The notes under the pieces were generated by a model. It was not told where the DNA came from. It did no database searches and saw only the letters and a list, made by a program, of their open reading frames with translations. From assembly GCF_000421745.1 (NCBI RefSeq), contig NZ_ATXP01000007.1, positions 62,001-126,000 of the forward strand: a DNA stretch of 64,000 nucleotides. Direction: 5' to 3'. Shown piece by piece: positions 52,013 through 61,108 of this stretch (within the stretch, counting starts at the first letter, position 1; every line of letters starts with the position of its first letter). Source of the DNA: Nesterenkonia alba DSM 19423. GTDB lineage: Bacteria; Actinomycetota; Actinomycetes; Actinomycetales; Micrococcaceae. Position numbers and translations under genes: made by a program.

Positions 52013-52899
52013 TTGTCCGTCCCGACGAGCAGCCCGGAGACGAACTGCTTCTGGAAGATGAAGAACACCACGGCGGTGGGGATCGCTGCGACCAGCGCAC
52101 CGGCGGCGATCACGTTCCAGGAGCTGCCGAACCCGCCCATCATGTTCAGCAGCTGGGCGGTGATCGGGAACTTGTCCTCGGTCCGCAGCACCGTCATCGC
52201 CCAGATCAGGTCGTTGAAGATCCAGGTGGTCGACAGTGCGCCCAGCGCGGCCATCGAGGGCCGGGACAGCGGCAGCACGATGGCCCAGAAGATCTTGCCC
52301 GCTCCGGCACCATCGATGCGGGCGGCCTCGAAGACCTCGTCGGGCAGGTTCCGCATGAACCCGTAGAGCACGAAGGTGTAGAAGCCGATGCCGAATCCGA
52401 CCTGCACGATGGTCAGGGCGAACAGGGTGTCGTAGATCCCCAGGCTGTCGGTGATCGCCGAGACCGGCACCAGCAGGATCTGCGGGGGAAGCAGGTTCCC
52501 GGCGAGCATCGTCAGCAGGATGGTCTTGCGCAGCGGGATCTGGAAGCGGCTGAGCGCATAGGCCGCCACCGCGGAGAGCGCCAGCGAGAGGAAGACTCCC
52601 CCGGCGGTCACCACGATGCTGTTGCCCAGCGCCCTCCACAGCCCGCCGCCCTCGAACGCGGTCACGAACCCCTCGAAGGAGATCGAGGCCGGCAGCGCAC
52701 CGATGCCGCGGGTGGCGATGTCGTCGAAGGAACGGATGGAGACGAACCCGACGAAGACGATGGGGCTGATCCACAGCAGCGAGATAGGGACCATCGCCAC
52801 GTGCAGCCAGGGCGAGCGCGCCGGACGACGCCGCCTGCGCACCTGCCGCGCGCGGGCCGTGGGGGGCGACGACGTCGTCGTTGTCGTCGTTGATGTCAT
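52009..52899 (-). CDS. ABC sugar transporter permease, MalG type
   Basis: A 296-residue permease with a threonine-rich then arginine-rich N-terminal cytoplasmic tail (SPPTARARQVRRRRRPAR), six membrane helices and the EAA loop LPDEVFEAARIDGAGAGKIF. Coupled to the GH36 gene downstream and 15 bp from the MalF-type gene upstream. Imports the alpha-galactoside. Confidence 0.93.
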   Translation of the reverse strand: MTSTTTTTTSSPPTARARQVRRRRRPARSPWLHVAMVPISLLWISPIVFVGFVSIRSFDDIATRGIGALPASISFEGFVTAFEGGGLWRALGNSIVVTAGGVFLSLALSAVAAYALSRFQIPLRKTILLTMLAGNLLPPQILLVPVSAITDSLGIYDTLFALTIVQVGFGIGFYTFVLYGFMRNLPDEVFEAARIDGAGAGKIFWAIVLPLSRPSMAALGALSTTWIFNDLIWAMTVLRTEDKFPITAQLLNMMGGFGSSWNVIAAGALVAAIPTAVVFFIFQKQFVSGLLVGTDK

Positions 52900-52914
52900 G
52901 GTGAGCTCTCCTCC

Positions 52915-53877
52915 TCAGTCCTCGTTGCGGGACTGGCGGACCAGGTAGGTGATGATGAAGCCGATGGCCAGGGCGAAGATCACCACGGAGATCGCCGAGG
53001 CGTAGCCCAGGTTTCCGGTGGTGAAGGCCTGCTGGAACATGTAGGTGCTCAGCAGCTGGGTCTCGTTGTACGGGCCGCCGCGGGTCATCGCCCAGACGAT
53101 GTCGAAGGTGCGCAGCGAGTCGATCACGGTGACCGCGAAGACCACGGTGTGCACCCCTTTGAGCTGAGGCATCACGATCCGCCAGAACCGCGTCCACGCG
53201 TTGGCGCCGTCGACGGCGGCGGCCTCCTCCAGCGACTCGTCGCAGCTCTTCAGCCCGGCCAGGTAGAGGACCATGATGTAGCCGACCTGCCGCCAGACCG
53301 CGGCGATGAGCACCGCGTAGAGCGCCAGGTCCGGATCGGCCAGCCACTGCCGCTGCCACGACTCCAGCCCCACGAGCCCCAGGGAGGCGTTGATCGGACC
53401 GTCGGGGGCGTACATCACCCGCCAGAACAGACCGGTGACCGCCAGGGAGACCACCATCGGCAGGAAGATCGCGCTGCGGTACAGCCCGACCATGGGCCCC
53501 GGCCTGTTCAGCGCCACGGCGAGCGCCAGGCCGATCACCACCGAGAGCCCTCCGAACCCGATGATCCAGATGACGTTGTTCTCCAGGGCGGTCCGGAAGA
53601 TCGGATCGGCCCAGAGGTCGACGAAGTTCTGGATCCCGACGGGCTCGGCGGGGGTGATGCCGTCCCACCGGGTCACCGAGAGGGAGAAGGAATTCAGCGC
53701 CGGCCAGAAGACCCAGAAGACCTCGAAGACCACCGGGACCAACAGGAACAGCCAGATCAGCAGCGGGACCCGGCGCAGTCGCGAGAGGATCCGGGCGCCG
53801 AACCCGGGGGCCCGCTGCGGGGCCGGCGGGGAGGCGGTCCGGGGCTCCTCGGTGCGGGAGGGTGCTTCCACCGCCAT
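52915..53877 (-). CDS. ABC sugar transporter permease, MalF type
   Basis: A 320-residue permease with an extended N-terminus (TEEPRTASPPAPQRAPG), six membrane helices and the EAA loop CDESLEEAAAVDGANAWTRF. The start overlaps the SBP stop by one base (TGATG). Part of the GH36-linked uptake operon. Confidence 0.93.
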   Translation of the reverse strand: MAVEAPSRTEEPRTASPPAPQRAPGFGARILSRLRRVPLLIWLFLLVPVVFEVFWVFWPALNSFSLSVTRWDGITPAEPVGIQNFVDLWADPIFRTALENNVIWIIGFGGLSVVIGLALAVALNRPGPMVGLYRSAIFLPMVVSLAVTGLFWRVMYAPDGPINASLGLVGLESWQRQWLADPDLALYAVLIAAVWRQVGYIMVLYLAGLKSCDESLEEAAAVDGANAWTRFWRIVMPQLKGVHTVVFAVTVIDSLRTFDIVWAMTRGGPYNETQLLSTYMFQQAFTTGNLGYASAISVVIFALAIGFIITYLVRQSRNED

Positions 53878-55175
53878 CAGTCGAACGTCCCTTCAGCGGC
53901 GCGCTGCCAGTCCTCCAGGATCTGGGTCAGCGACTCAGGCTCGGCCAGGAACCGGGTCAGCGCGTCGTCGGCCGTGGCCTGCAGCGCGTCGGATCCGTCC
54001 CTGTTGAAGAACTGGGTGATCTCCTCGGTCTCCTCCAGCAGCTCGATGCCCTTCTGCACGAGCGGGCTGAAGTCGGAGGTGTCGACGTCGGGCGAGGTCG
54101 GCAGGTTGGAGCTGTCGGCCATCTCGATGAAGGTCTCCTGGCTCTCCGGGGAGGCCATGTAGTTCAGGAAGGCCAGGGTCTCCTCGTGGTTGTCCCCCCT
54201 GGCCGCGGCGAAGTATCCGTCGGTGGGAGCCTCTTCGGCGGTGGGCACCGAGTCGTTGATGACCGGCACCGAGAAGAAGTCCAGGTCGTCGCGCTGGTCC
54301 TCGGGGAAGTACTGGGTGACGAAGGCGCCCACGAGGTACATGGCCGCCTCGTTGTTGGCCATCGGGGTGACCGCCTCCTGGTTGTCGTAGGAGGTCATGT
54401 TGGGGTCGAAGTGCGGGATGAGACGCTCGTACTCCTCCATCACGTCGACCACCTCCTGGTCTGTGAAGGAGTGCTCCCCGGCCAGCAGCTCCCGGTGGTA
54501 CTCCGGGCCGTTGATCCGCAGGTTGAGATAGTCGAACCAGCCCGAGGCCATCCACGGGGTGGGGCCGATGCCGTTGGCCAGCGGGATGACCCCCTGACCG
54601 CTGAGGTTCTCGCAGAGCGCATGGAACTCGTCCCAGGTGCTCGGCGGCTCCACGCCCCACTCCTCAAAGGCGGACTTCTTGTAGAAGACCGACCACCAGT
54701 AGTACTGGGTGGGCACGAAGATCTGGTTGCCGTCGTCGTCGCTGGAGAGGCTGCGCAGCGCGTCCGAGAAGTTCGCACAGGCACCGTCGCCCTCCCAGAG
54801 CGAGGAGACGTCCAGCAGCAGCCCCTCACGGGCGTAGTTGCGGGCGACCGAGCCCGCGTACCAGGTCATCACGTCCGGCGGGTTGTTCGAGCGCAGGTAG
54901 TTGGTCAGCTGCGCCCGGAACTGCTCGGTGGCCACCGAGTTCATCGTGACGTCGCCGTCGTCGTATTCGCTGACCAGGTGCTCCAGCGCTGCGCGAGGGT
55001 TGGTGTCCTGGATGGAGTTCTGGAAGGTGATCCCTCCGCCACCGCCTCCTCCGCCGTTCTGCGATCCGCCGCCGCTGCCGCCTCCGACGCATCCGGCCAG
55101 GATTCCTGTCAGGCCGAGTGCGCCGCCGCCGAGCAGAAGGTTCCGGCGCGACATCGTTGTCTGCGAGTGATTCAT
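53877..55175 (-). CDS. ABC sugar solute-binding lipoprotein of the GH36 operon
   Basis: A 432-residue lipoprotein starting at ATG 55175 (GAGGAGG 5 nt upstream). The N-terminus SRRNLLLGGGALGLTGILAG with cysteine 29 has both a twin-arginine-like pair and a lipobox, so Tat export of a lipoprotein is possible. A glycine-rich linker follows the cysteine, then a family 1 SBP. It delivers alpha-galactosides to the permeases downstream. Unrelated in detail to the orphan SBP group. Confidence 0.93.
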   Translation of the reverse strand: MNHSQTTMSRRNLLLGGGALGLTGILAGCVGGGSGGGSQNGGGGGGGGITFQNSIQDTNPRAALEHLVSEYDDGDVTMNSVATEQFRAQLTNYLRSNNPPDVMTWYAGSVARNYAREGLLLDVSSLWEGDGACANFSDALRSLSSDDDGNQIFVPTQYYWWSVFYKKSAFEEWGVEPPSTWDEFHALCENLSGQGVIPLANGIGPTPWMASGWFDYLNLRINGPEYHRELLAGEHSFTDQEVVDVMEEYERLIPHFDPNMTSYDNQEAVTPMANNEAAMYLVGAFVTQYFPEDQRDDLDFFSVPVINDSVPTAEEAPTDGYFAAARGDNHEETLAFLNYMASPESQETFIEMADSSNLPTSPDVDTSDFSPLVQKGIELLEETEEITQFFNRDGSDALQATADDALTRFLAEPESLTQILEDWQRAAEGTFD

Positions 55176-55264
55176 GATTCCTCCTCGGGGAGAGGCCGCC
55201 ATCGGCCCTCCCTGTCCCTACCCGGGGCTCCGGGGGTTCCCGGCTCGCCCACTGACAGCATCAG

Positions 55265-55308
55265 TGTGACCCGGGTCACCTACTGTGTCAACCTATTTTA
55301 GGATTTAT
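55265..55308 (-). promoter_or_regulatory. GH36-operon promoter with CRP/GlxR-like and GntR-type sites
   Basis: A consensus -35 TTGACA (55286-55291, minus strand) is followed by the palindrome GTGACCCGGGTCAC (55266-55279), within TGTGACCCGGGTCACC (55265-55280), which fits TGTGA-N6-TCACA except for the last base. Just upstream of the -35 is CCTATTTTAGGATTTAT (55292-55308), the partner of the operator at 49975. The -10 is weak (CACACT), which suggests dependence on an activator. Confidence 0.66.
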
Positions 55309-55357
55309 TTTTGGTCAGACTTCTAGGCCCTGGTCCTCGGACCTGAAGCGTTCGGAT

Positions 55358-58207
55358 TCAGCCCAGGACGCTGGCCAGCTGGTCGGCGTCGAGGGTGGTC
55401 TGCGGATCGAACTGCGGGCCGGCCATATAGGCCAGCAAGCTGCGGCGGAACTGCTGCGCGGCCAGCCGTCCCTGGCCGGGGGCGATGTTCAGCGAGGTCA
55501 CCACCAGACGTCCGGCACCGATCCTCGCCTCGAAGAGCGCGCCGAGCCTGCGGGCCTCGAACCAGGTGTCAATGGGCTGCACGAGGGGCCGCAGGGACTG
55601 CGGAAGGCCCTCCAGGCGCATCGCCGTGGCCCCGTGGAGCAGCTCCCACCACTGCCAGTCGGTGGAGCCCCGGGTGGGGAACTCGCCGAAGAGCGGGTGC
55701 GCGGGATCGTGCAGCAGCCCCAGGGTGTGGGGCGCCTGTCCGCCGGTCCACGCGGTGTTCCAGAAGGCCGGGGTGAAGCCCAGGGCGACGTCGTTCTGCA
55801 CCGCTTCGGGGGGCAGCTCCAGCAGGACCCGCCCGCCGCTCTCGGCGCGGCGCACCGCCTCGTCGAGCTCTGAGGTCACATGGACCTCCTCCGCGGAAGG
55901 CGCGGCATGTGTCCCGGCGGACTCCTCCGGGTAGACCCACAGGGGCCAGTCGTTCTCATACCGGGCGCCGTCGTCGGACTCGAGGGTGAGCACCAGGCTC
56001 AGCTGCTCCGGGTCCTCGAAGGACTCCAGCGGGACCGCCACAGGGCCCCAGCGGGTGCCGTTGCCGATGGGCACGGCGATCCCTCGGGCCACCGGCCCTT
56101 CGGCACGGGCCTCCCCCTGCGGGGTGCGCAGGCTCCAGGTGAGGTCTGCCTGCAGGGGCGTGGGGCCGAAGTGTGCGATCTGCGCCTCGAAGACCAGGGA
56201 CTCACCCTGCCGGAAGATCCGCCGCGGCAGCCTGGCCAGGGGCACGGTGGGTCCGCAGAACCGGGAGAACTCCTCGGGCGTGCAGTAGCCCTTGGACTCC
56301 CAGAAGGCGTTGAGCACGCCCACCAGTGCGGTGCCCTGGCCGGGGAAGTCGGTGATCCCGAGCAGGTGGAACCCGCCGAAGCCCTCCGTGCGCAGGGCGG
56401 TCTCGATGTCCTCCTTGTAGCAGAGCGCCTGCAGCTCCCCGGAGCTTCGCAGGAAGTCCTGGGCCTGGTCGGCCATACCGGCCTGTTCGAGGAAGTCGGC
56501 GAAGATGTCGAAGTTCTTCGGGCGCATCAGCCCGGTGTACTTCGAGCGTTCCGCGAGGTCCGGGTACGCGCACCACTGGCCGATCTCGTGGCTGATGATC
56601 GGCCGAGGCCGCGAAGCCACCCACTCGCCGTAGTCGGTCAGGGTCTCGGGGGCGGCGGCATTGAGCCTGGAGTCCAGGCCCTCTCCCCACCGGTGGGCCC
56701 GCGGCTGGGGGATGTTGTCGAAGTCGTTCTGCTCCACGGCGGGCCAGCCGGCGCCGGTGGTGTACAGCCTCCGCGGATCTTCTCGGCGCCATCCCTCCAC
56801 CCAGGCGCTGAGAAACTCGGCGTCCCGGCCGCCGGGCTCGTTGCCGTGGGCCATCATGAGGAAACAGGGGTGGTTGCCGTAGTCCCGCAGGATCCTGCGG
56901 GTCTCCTCGTGCAGGAACCCGTCCACCGGCCGGCCCTCGCCGACGGCGGCGCCCTGGTTGGCCCAGATGGGTCCTTCGACCTGGAGGTACATGCCGGTCT
57001 CATCGGCGGCGAGGAAGGCCGCCTCGGGCGGACACCAGGAGTGGAACCGCAGCAGGTTCAGCCCTGCGGTGCGTGCGGTCTCCATGATCTCGCGCCAAGG
57101 CCCGACGTCGGTGGGCGGATAGCCGGTCAGGGGGAAGACGCAGGACTCCAACGTCCCGCGGATGAAGGTCCGCCGGCCGTTGACGGTCACCTGAGTGCCC
57201 TCGACGCCGACCTCGCGCAGTCCGAAGACCGTGCTGCTCCAGTCGCGGTGCTCGACGCCGTGGGTCTCGGCGACGAGTTCGACGTCGAGGTCATAGAGGG
57301 CCGGGCGGAACTCGTCCCAGGTGGCGGCCTCGGGGCCGAGGGGCAGCTCGATGTCGAGATGCTCCCCGCCTGCGGTCAGGCCACGCTCCGCGAGGTCGCG
57401 CCCGTAGTCCACGGTGAAGGGAGCACACACCGGCCCGATCGTCGGAGCGCCCTCGAGGTCCCGGCGGCGGGCGGAGACCCGCACCTGGCCCTTCTGGACG
57501 CCGGGCGTCTCGGTGTTGATGTCCACCTTCACCAGGGCGGAGGACCGTGCGAGATCGGGGAAGACCCGCACCCGCGAGAGGCGCGCCGCGGGCACGGCGG
57601 TGAGGCTGAGCTCGCCGATGATGCCGTTCCAGTTGCCCTGCGTGTGGTCGGAGACGCTGTGGGCATTGGGCCCGACGTCGACGACGGCGCGGTTGTCCAC
57701 GCGGATGGTGAGGCGGTGGCAGCCGGGGGCGAGCCGGCCCAGGACATGTCGGTGGGCGGTGCTCAGGCTCCGCTCCGCGCCCACGCGGTGCTCGTCGATC
57801 CAGACCGTGGACTCCCAGTGCACGCGCTCCAGGCTGAGCAGGACCTCGCGTCCGTCCCAGCTCTGGGGGACCTCGATCTCCCGCTGGAACCAGGCCGCGC
57901 CCTGGTAATAGACCTCGGGCTGCAGCCAGAAGGGGACGCTGATCTTCCCCGGTTCGCGGTAGGGGGCGTAACGCTCCTCGGTAAAGAAGGACCGGTCCAC
58001 GATGCCGCCGGTCCAGGGCGTCTCGAGGGTGATCTGATCCCCGATCCCCTGATGCTGCAGCGAGCCCGGCAGGGAGACCTCGACGACGTCATCGGCCAGC
58101 GGAGCCCGGAACCACTGCTCCAGCTCTCCGACGGACTCGGGGTCAAGCCGGCAGCGCCAATGCCCGGCCAGATCAAGGCAGTATTCAGCAGAAAGCAGAG
58201 TCTTCAA
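55358..58207 (-). CDS. GH2-family glycoside hydrolase
   Basis: A 949-residue family 2-type enzyme without signal peptide. A jelly-roll sugar-binding domain (LAGHWRCRLDP, GAAWFQREIEVP, RLTIRVDNRAV) is followed by an immunoglobulin-like domain, a TIM barrel with the acid/base glutamate in MMAHGNEPGG and the nucleophile in PIISHEIGQW, and a long C-terminal region with further beta-sandwich parts. The start is a TTG at 58207 without a good ribosome site; in-frame ATC/ATT codons just upstream are alternatives. Substrate unknown; a beta-galactoside or beta-glucuronide type is possible. Confidence 0.85.
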   Translation of the reverse strand: MKTLLSAEYCLDLAGHWRCRLDPESVGELEQWFRAPLADDVVEVSLPGSLQHQGIGDQITLETPWTGGIVDRSFFTEERYAPYREPGKISVPFWLQPEVYYQGAAWFQREIEVPQSWDGREVLLSLERVHWESTVWIDEHRVGAERSLSTAHRHVLGRLAPGCHRLTIRVDNRAVVDVGPNAHSVSDHTQGNWNGIIGELSLTAVPAARLSRVRVFPDLARSSALVKVDINTETPGVQKGQVRVSARRRDLEGAPTIGPVCAPFTVDYGRDLAERGLTAGGEHLDIELPLGPEAATWDEFRPALYDLDVELVAETHGVEHRDWSSTVFGLREVGVEGTQVTVNGRRTFIRGTLESCVFPLTGYPPTDVGPWREIMETARTAGLNLLRFHSWCPPEAAFLAADETGMYLQVEGPIWANQGAAVGEGRPVDGFLHEETRRILRDYGNHPCFLMMAHGNEPGGRDAEFLSAWVEGWRREDPRRLYTTGAGWPAVEQNDFDNIPQPRAHRWGEGLDSRLNAAAPETLTDYGEWVASRPRPIISHEIGQWCAYPDLAERSKYTGLMRPKNFDIFADFLEQAGMADQAQDFLRSSGELQALCYKEDIETALRTEGFGGFHLLGITDFPGQGTALVGVLNAFWESKGYCTPEEFSRFCGPTVPLARLPRRIFRQGESLVFEAQIAHFGPTPLQADLTWSLRTPQGEARAEGPVARGIAVPIGNGTRWGPVAVPLESFEDPEQLSLVLTLESDDGARYENDWPLWVYPEESAGTHAAPSAEEVHVTSELDEAVRRAESGGRVLLELPPEAVQNDVALGFTPAFWNTAWTGGQAPHTLGLLHDPAHPLFGEFPTRGSTDWQWWELLHGATAMRLEGLPQSLRPLVQPIDTWFEARRLGALFEARIGAGRLVVTSLNIAPGQGRLAAQQFRRSLLAYMAGPQFDPQTTLDADQLASVLG

Positions 58208-58323
58208 CGAGATAGTAGGAATCCTCTCTCAGATGTCTCCCGGATAAACCCAGGAGAAAAGCAGTATGTGATCTACAACATGGATTAGATGGTGGTCTTT
58301 TGTGACGGTAGAATATGATGAGA

Positions 58324-58384
58324 CCGGACGGAAGGGATCATGTGATGCCTTGACATGGATATTTCGATGAATACTCCCGTCCGG
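58324..58384 (+). promoter_or_regulatory. AraC-gene promoter flanked by an inverted repeat
   Basis: TTGACA (58350-58355) with TACTCC (58372-58377) at 16 bp is a candidate promoter. It is bracketed by CCGGACGG (58324-58331) and CCGTCCGG (58377-58384), perfect 8-base inverted arms 45 bp apart. The whole 193-bp gap (58208-58400) between GH2 and AraC is AT-rich and holds nothing else recognised. Confidence 0.45.
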
Positions 58385-58400
58385 CGGTTACTGTGAAGCG

Positions 58401-59330
58401 ATGAGCACCCGCGATGACGGATTTCCCGGTGAACGGCTCCGGATTCTTCCCGAGCACGTCATCAATGCCGCTACGAGCAGGCCAATCACCAGAAACCTTC
58501 TGGTGACCGATGTTGGATGGTTCCCTCGCGCCCGGGACCACGGACGACGCCGCCCTCACGGCACCCCGACTGCGGTGGTCATGGTGTGCGCAGCGGGCCG
58601 GGGATGGTGTCAGGTCTCACAAGAACGCGTGGTGGTCCGGGCAGGCCAGGCACTGGTGATTCCCTCGCACCTTCCGCACAGCTATGGGGCGAGCCGAGAT
58701 GACCCGTGGAGCATTGCGTGGATGCACGTTAGCGGAGACGACTTAGAGCACTTTGAGACCGCTTTTTCCCCGAGGGAACGCCGCGCTGTAGTCGTTGACA
58801 TGCACGACCCGGTCTCGATTCAGGCGCTTATGGAAGACCTGATGAGCACGCTCGAAGTAGACGACACTACTCCCTCGCTGATGCGGGCAAGCGGTACGGC
58901 AGCACATGTGCTCGCCCAGTTGGCTGCCGACCATGAAGCTGGGCCACCGGATCGTCACGAGCCGGTACGTCTGGTCTTATCCCATCTACGCACTCATTTC
59001 CACCACCCGGTCGTGGTCTCGGAACTGGCATCCATGGCAGGAGTCTCCCGATCCCACTTCGCTGCGCTTTTCCGGCAAGCCACCGGATGCGGCGTCGTCG
59101 AGTACGTAAAACGCCTCCGCATGGCTCGCGCAAGCGAACTACTGCTGACCACGGAACTCTCCGTCAGTGCGATCAGTCGACTCGTGGGCTATCAGGATCC
59201 GCTCTACTTTTCCCGCCAGTTCCGCTCAGTCCATGGCCTCAGTCCCAGCAGTTTCCGTCGTCAGGAGAACGTCACACTACACACCGCAGACACTTTCTCC
59301 GCCTGGGTTGCACTCCAGGGCCCTGACTAA
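58401..59330 (+). CDS. AraC-family transcriptional regulator
   Basis: A 309-residue regulator with an N-terminal cupin-like effector domain (TAVVMVCAAGRGWCQV, ALVIPSHLPHSYGAS) and a C-terminal AraC double helix-turn-helix (ELASMAGVSRSHFAALFRQ, then AISRLVGYQDPLYFSRQFR and HGLSPSSFRR). It is divergent from the GH2 gene and convergent with an ABC operon, so it most likely activates GH2 on its sugar. No strong ribosome site precedes ATG 58401. Confidence 0.9.
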   Translation: MSTRDDGFPGERLRILPEHVINAATSRPITRNLLVTDVGWFPRARDHGRRRPHGTPTAVVMVCAAGRGWCQVSQERVVVRAGQALVIPSHLPHSYGASRDDPWSIAWMHVSGDDLEHFETAFSPRERRAVVVDMHDPVSIQALMEDLMSTLEVDDTTPSLMRASGTAAHVLAQLAADHEAGPPDRHEPVRLVLSHLRTHFHHPVVVSELASMAGVSRSHFAALFRQATGCGVVEYVKRLRMARASELLLTTELSVSAISRLVGYQDPLYFSRQFRSVHGLSPSSFRRQENVTLHTADTFSAWVALQGPD

Positions 59331-59336
59331 GCCTGA

Positions 59337-60236
59337 CTAAGACTTCACAGCGCCAGCTGTCAGCCCGGAGACCATGTGCTTACGTAGCAGGAAGAAGACG
59401 ATGAGGGCGGGAACAGTCGCCAAAACCGCCCCGGCCATCACCAAATCATACTGTCGACCCTCGGCGGCGAAGAGCGTCTGCAACCCCAGCGGCATCGTGT
59501 AGAACTGCGGTTCAGCCACAATGACCAGCGGCCACAACAGGTTGTTATAGCTGTTGAGGAAGCTCCACACCCCCAGAGCCCCCACGGCCGGTTTCAGCAG
59601 TGGGAACACGATCGACAGAAAGATCTTGAATTCCCCGCACCCATCAATGCGTGCCGCATCCAGTAGTTCGGAGGGCACCGACTGCTCGGTGTACTGCCGC
59701 ATCATGAAGATACCGAAGGCCGGCGCCACCCAAGGAACGATGAGGGCGATGAACGGATGAGACAGCCCCATGATCGACACGAGGACGAACAGCGGCACCA
59801 AAATTACCGCGAAGGGCAAAGCCATTGAGGAGAACATCGTGTAGAAGAGGACGTTCTTCCCTTTGAAGTCGTACTTCGCGAATCCAAATCCCGCCAAGGA
59901 GCAGAAGAAGACGGTGGCAATAGTGGCGATGAGCGCCACCGAGGAACTCATGATCATCCAGCGCCAGAATGGCTGAGTCTCTAGGAGAGTGGCGTAGTTC
60001 TCCAAGGTGACCGGGTCCGGAATGAGCTGCGGCGGGAAAGAAAAGATGTCACCGCGCACTTTGAACGAGGAGGACACCGCCCACAGCATTGGCCCGACAT
60101 ACACCACCACCAACCCGGCCAGGACCACGTAAAGCAGGCTGCGCCCGAGCGGATTGGATCCAGGTTTGATCGCCCGCTGCCGTGACCTACCCCTGCGTTG
60201 CCGCCGTGTCTCAGGCTGCGTTGTGGATTGACTCAC
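59337..60236 (-). CDS. ABC sugar transporter permease, MalG type
   Basis: A 299-residue permease with a basic N-terminus (RRQRRGRSRQRAIKPG), six membrane helices and the EAA loop VPSELLDAARIDGCGEFKIF. It overlaps the MalF-type gene by four bases. Third transporter in the window without an ATPase gene. Confidence 0.92.
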   Translation of the reverse strand: MSQSTTQPETRRQRRGRSRQRAIKPGSNPLGRSLLYVVLAGLVVVYVGPMLWAVSSSFKVRGDIFSFPPQLIPDPVTLENYATLLETQPFWRWMIMSSSVALIATIATVFFCSLAGFGFAKYDFKGKNVLFYTMFSSMALPFAVILVPLFVLVSIMGLSHPFIALIVPWVAPAFGIFMMRQYTEQSVPSELLDAARIDGCGEFKIFLSIVFPLLKPAVGALGVWSFLNSYNNLLWPLVIVAEPQFYTMPLGLQTLFAAEGRQYDLVMAGAVLATVPALIVFFLLRKHMVSGLTAGAVKS

Positions 60237-61108
60237 TGGTTGGACCTCCCCACTCCGAAGACCCGGGCCGCGGCCAGCCCCAGGACGAAAACGATGATGA
60301 ACATCATGACGCCGGCAGCGGCGGCGTAGCCCAGTTCCTGCTGTTCGAAGCCCGCACGGTAAATGAACATCGCAATGGACACTGTGGACTGGCCCGGGCC
60401 ACCTTCAGTCAGCAGGAAGGGTTCTTCAAAGATTTGAGCGGTGTTGAACAGCATCGTCACCGCAATGAAGGCAGTCACCGGACGCAGTTGTGGCATCGTC
60501 ACCGAGAAGAAGCGCCGGAGCGGTCCTGCGCCGTCGATCTCGGCCGATTCGTAAAGCTCTCGCGGGATTCCCTGCAGTCCAGCCAGAAAGAAGATCGTTA
60601 AGAACCCGGTCCAGCGCCACAGCACAAGGATGACGACGACGACTCGCGCCCACAGCGGGTCAGTCAGCCAGTTGATGCCCGCGTACCCAAACAGCGCCTG
60701 GAGAATCGCGTTGAATAGCCCGTATTCGCCGTCGAAGATGAGGCCGAAAATCAGGGCGATGATGATCGGAGAGAGCACCACCGGCATGAAGTAGATCATT
60801 CGGAAGAAGTCCCGCAGTTTCAGGCCGCGGGCGTTGAGTGCCACCGCCATGAGTAGGGCCGCGGGGAAAACGATCAGCAGCGCACAGAGGGTGTAGAAGC
60901 CGGTATTGAACAGTGAGATCCCGAAGACCGGGTCATCCATGAGCCGCCGGTAGTTGTCCAACCCGATGAACTCCGGTGTCCCGAGCCCGGCCCACTCCGT
61001 AAGGCTCAGATAAGCCCCGGCCCCGACAGGCACGATCATGAAGACGAAGAACAGGATGAAAAACGGTGAGATGAAGACATACGGTGTCCATCTGGTCCTG
61101 GAGGTCAT
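60233..61108 (-). CDS. ABC sugar transporter permease, MalF type
   Basis: A 291-residue permease with six membrane helices and the EAA loop IPRELYESAEIDGAGPLRRF. Coupled by four-base overlaps to the SBP gene before it and the MalG-type gene after it. Confidence 0.92.
   Translation of the reverse strand: MTSRTRWTPYVFISPFFILFFVFMIVPVGAGAYLSLTEWAGLGTPEFIGLDNYRRLMDDPVFGISLFNTGFYTLCALLIVFPAALLMAVALNARGLKLRDFFRMIYFMPVVLSPIIIALIFGLIFDGEYGLFNAILQALFGYAGINWLTDPLWARVVVVILVLWRWTGFLTIFFLAGLQGIPRELYESAEIDGAGPLRRFFSVTMPQLRPVTAFIAVTMLFNTAQIFEEPFLLTEGGPGQSTVSIAMFIYRAGFEQQELGYAAAAGVMMFIIVFVLGLAAARVFGVGRSNQ

Noticed and set aside
49676-52366. 896-codon plus-strand open frame across the SDR, GH36 and permease genes
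   Set aside because: It spans three well-supported genes on the other strand and has no recognisable domain.
52870-52900. Repeated GTCGTC/ACGACG tract near a permease start, considered as a microsatellite or regulatory repeat
   Set aside because: It simply encodes the threonine-rich N-terminus of the permease at 52009-52899.
52013-53668. N-terminal extension that would make the GH36 protein 1226 residues
   Set aside because: The extra part is an out-of-frame reading of the two permease genes and is arginine-rich nonsense; the ATG at 52012 overlaps the permease stop in the usual coupled manner.
55880-58288. 802-codon plus-strand open frame opposite the GH2 gene
   Set aside because: Antisense shadow; repetitive GAGDV/HAEQL-type composition and no motif, whereas the minus strand gives a full GH2 protein.
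58260-58346. TGTGAT sequences upstream of GH2 and AraC as further CRP sites
   Set aside because: Only one half-site matches in each case; the partner half does not reach the pattern seen at the six accepted sites.
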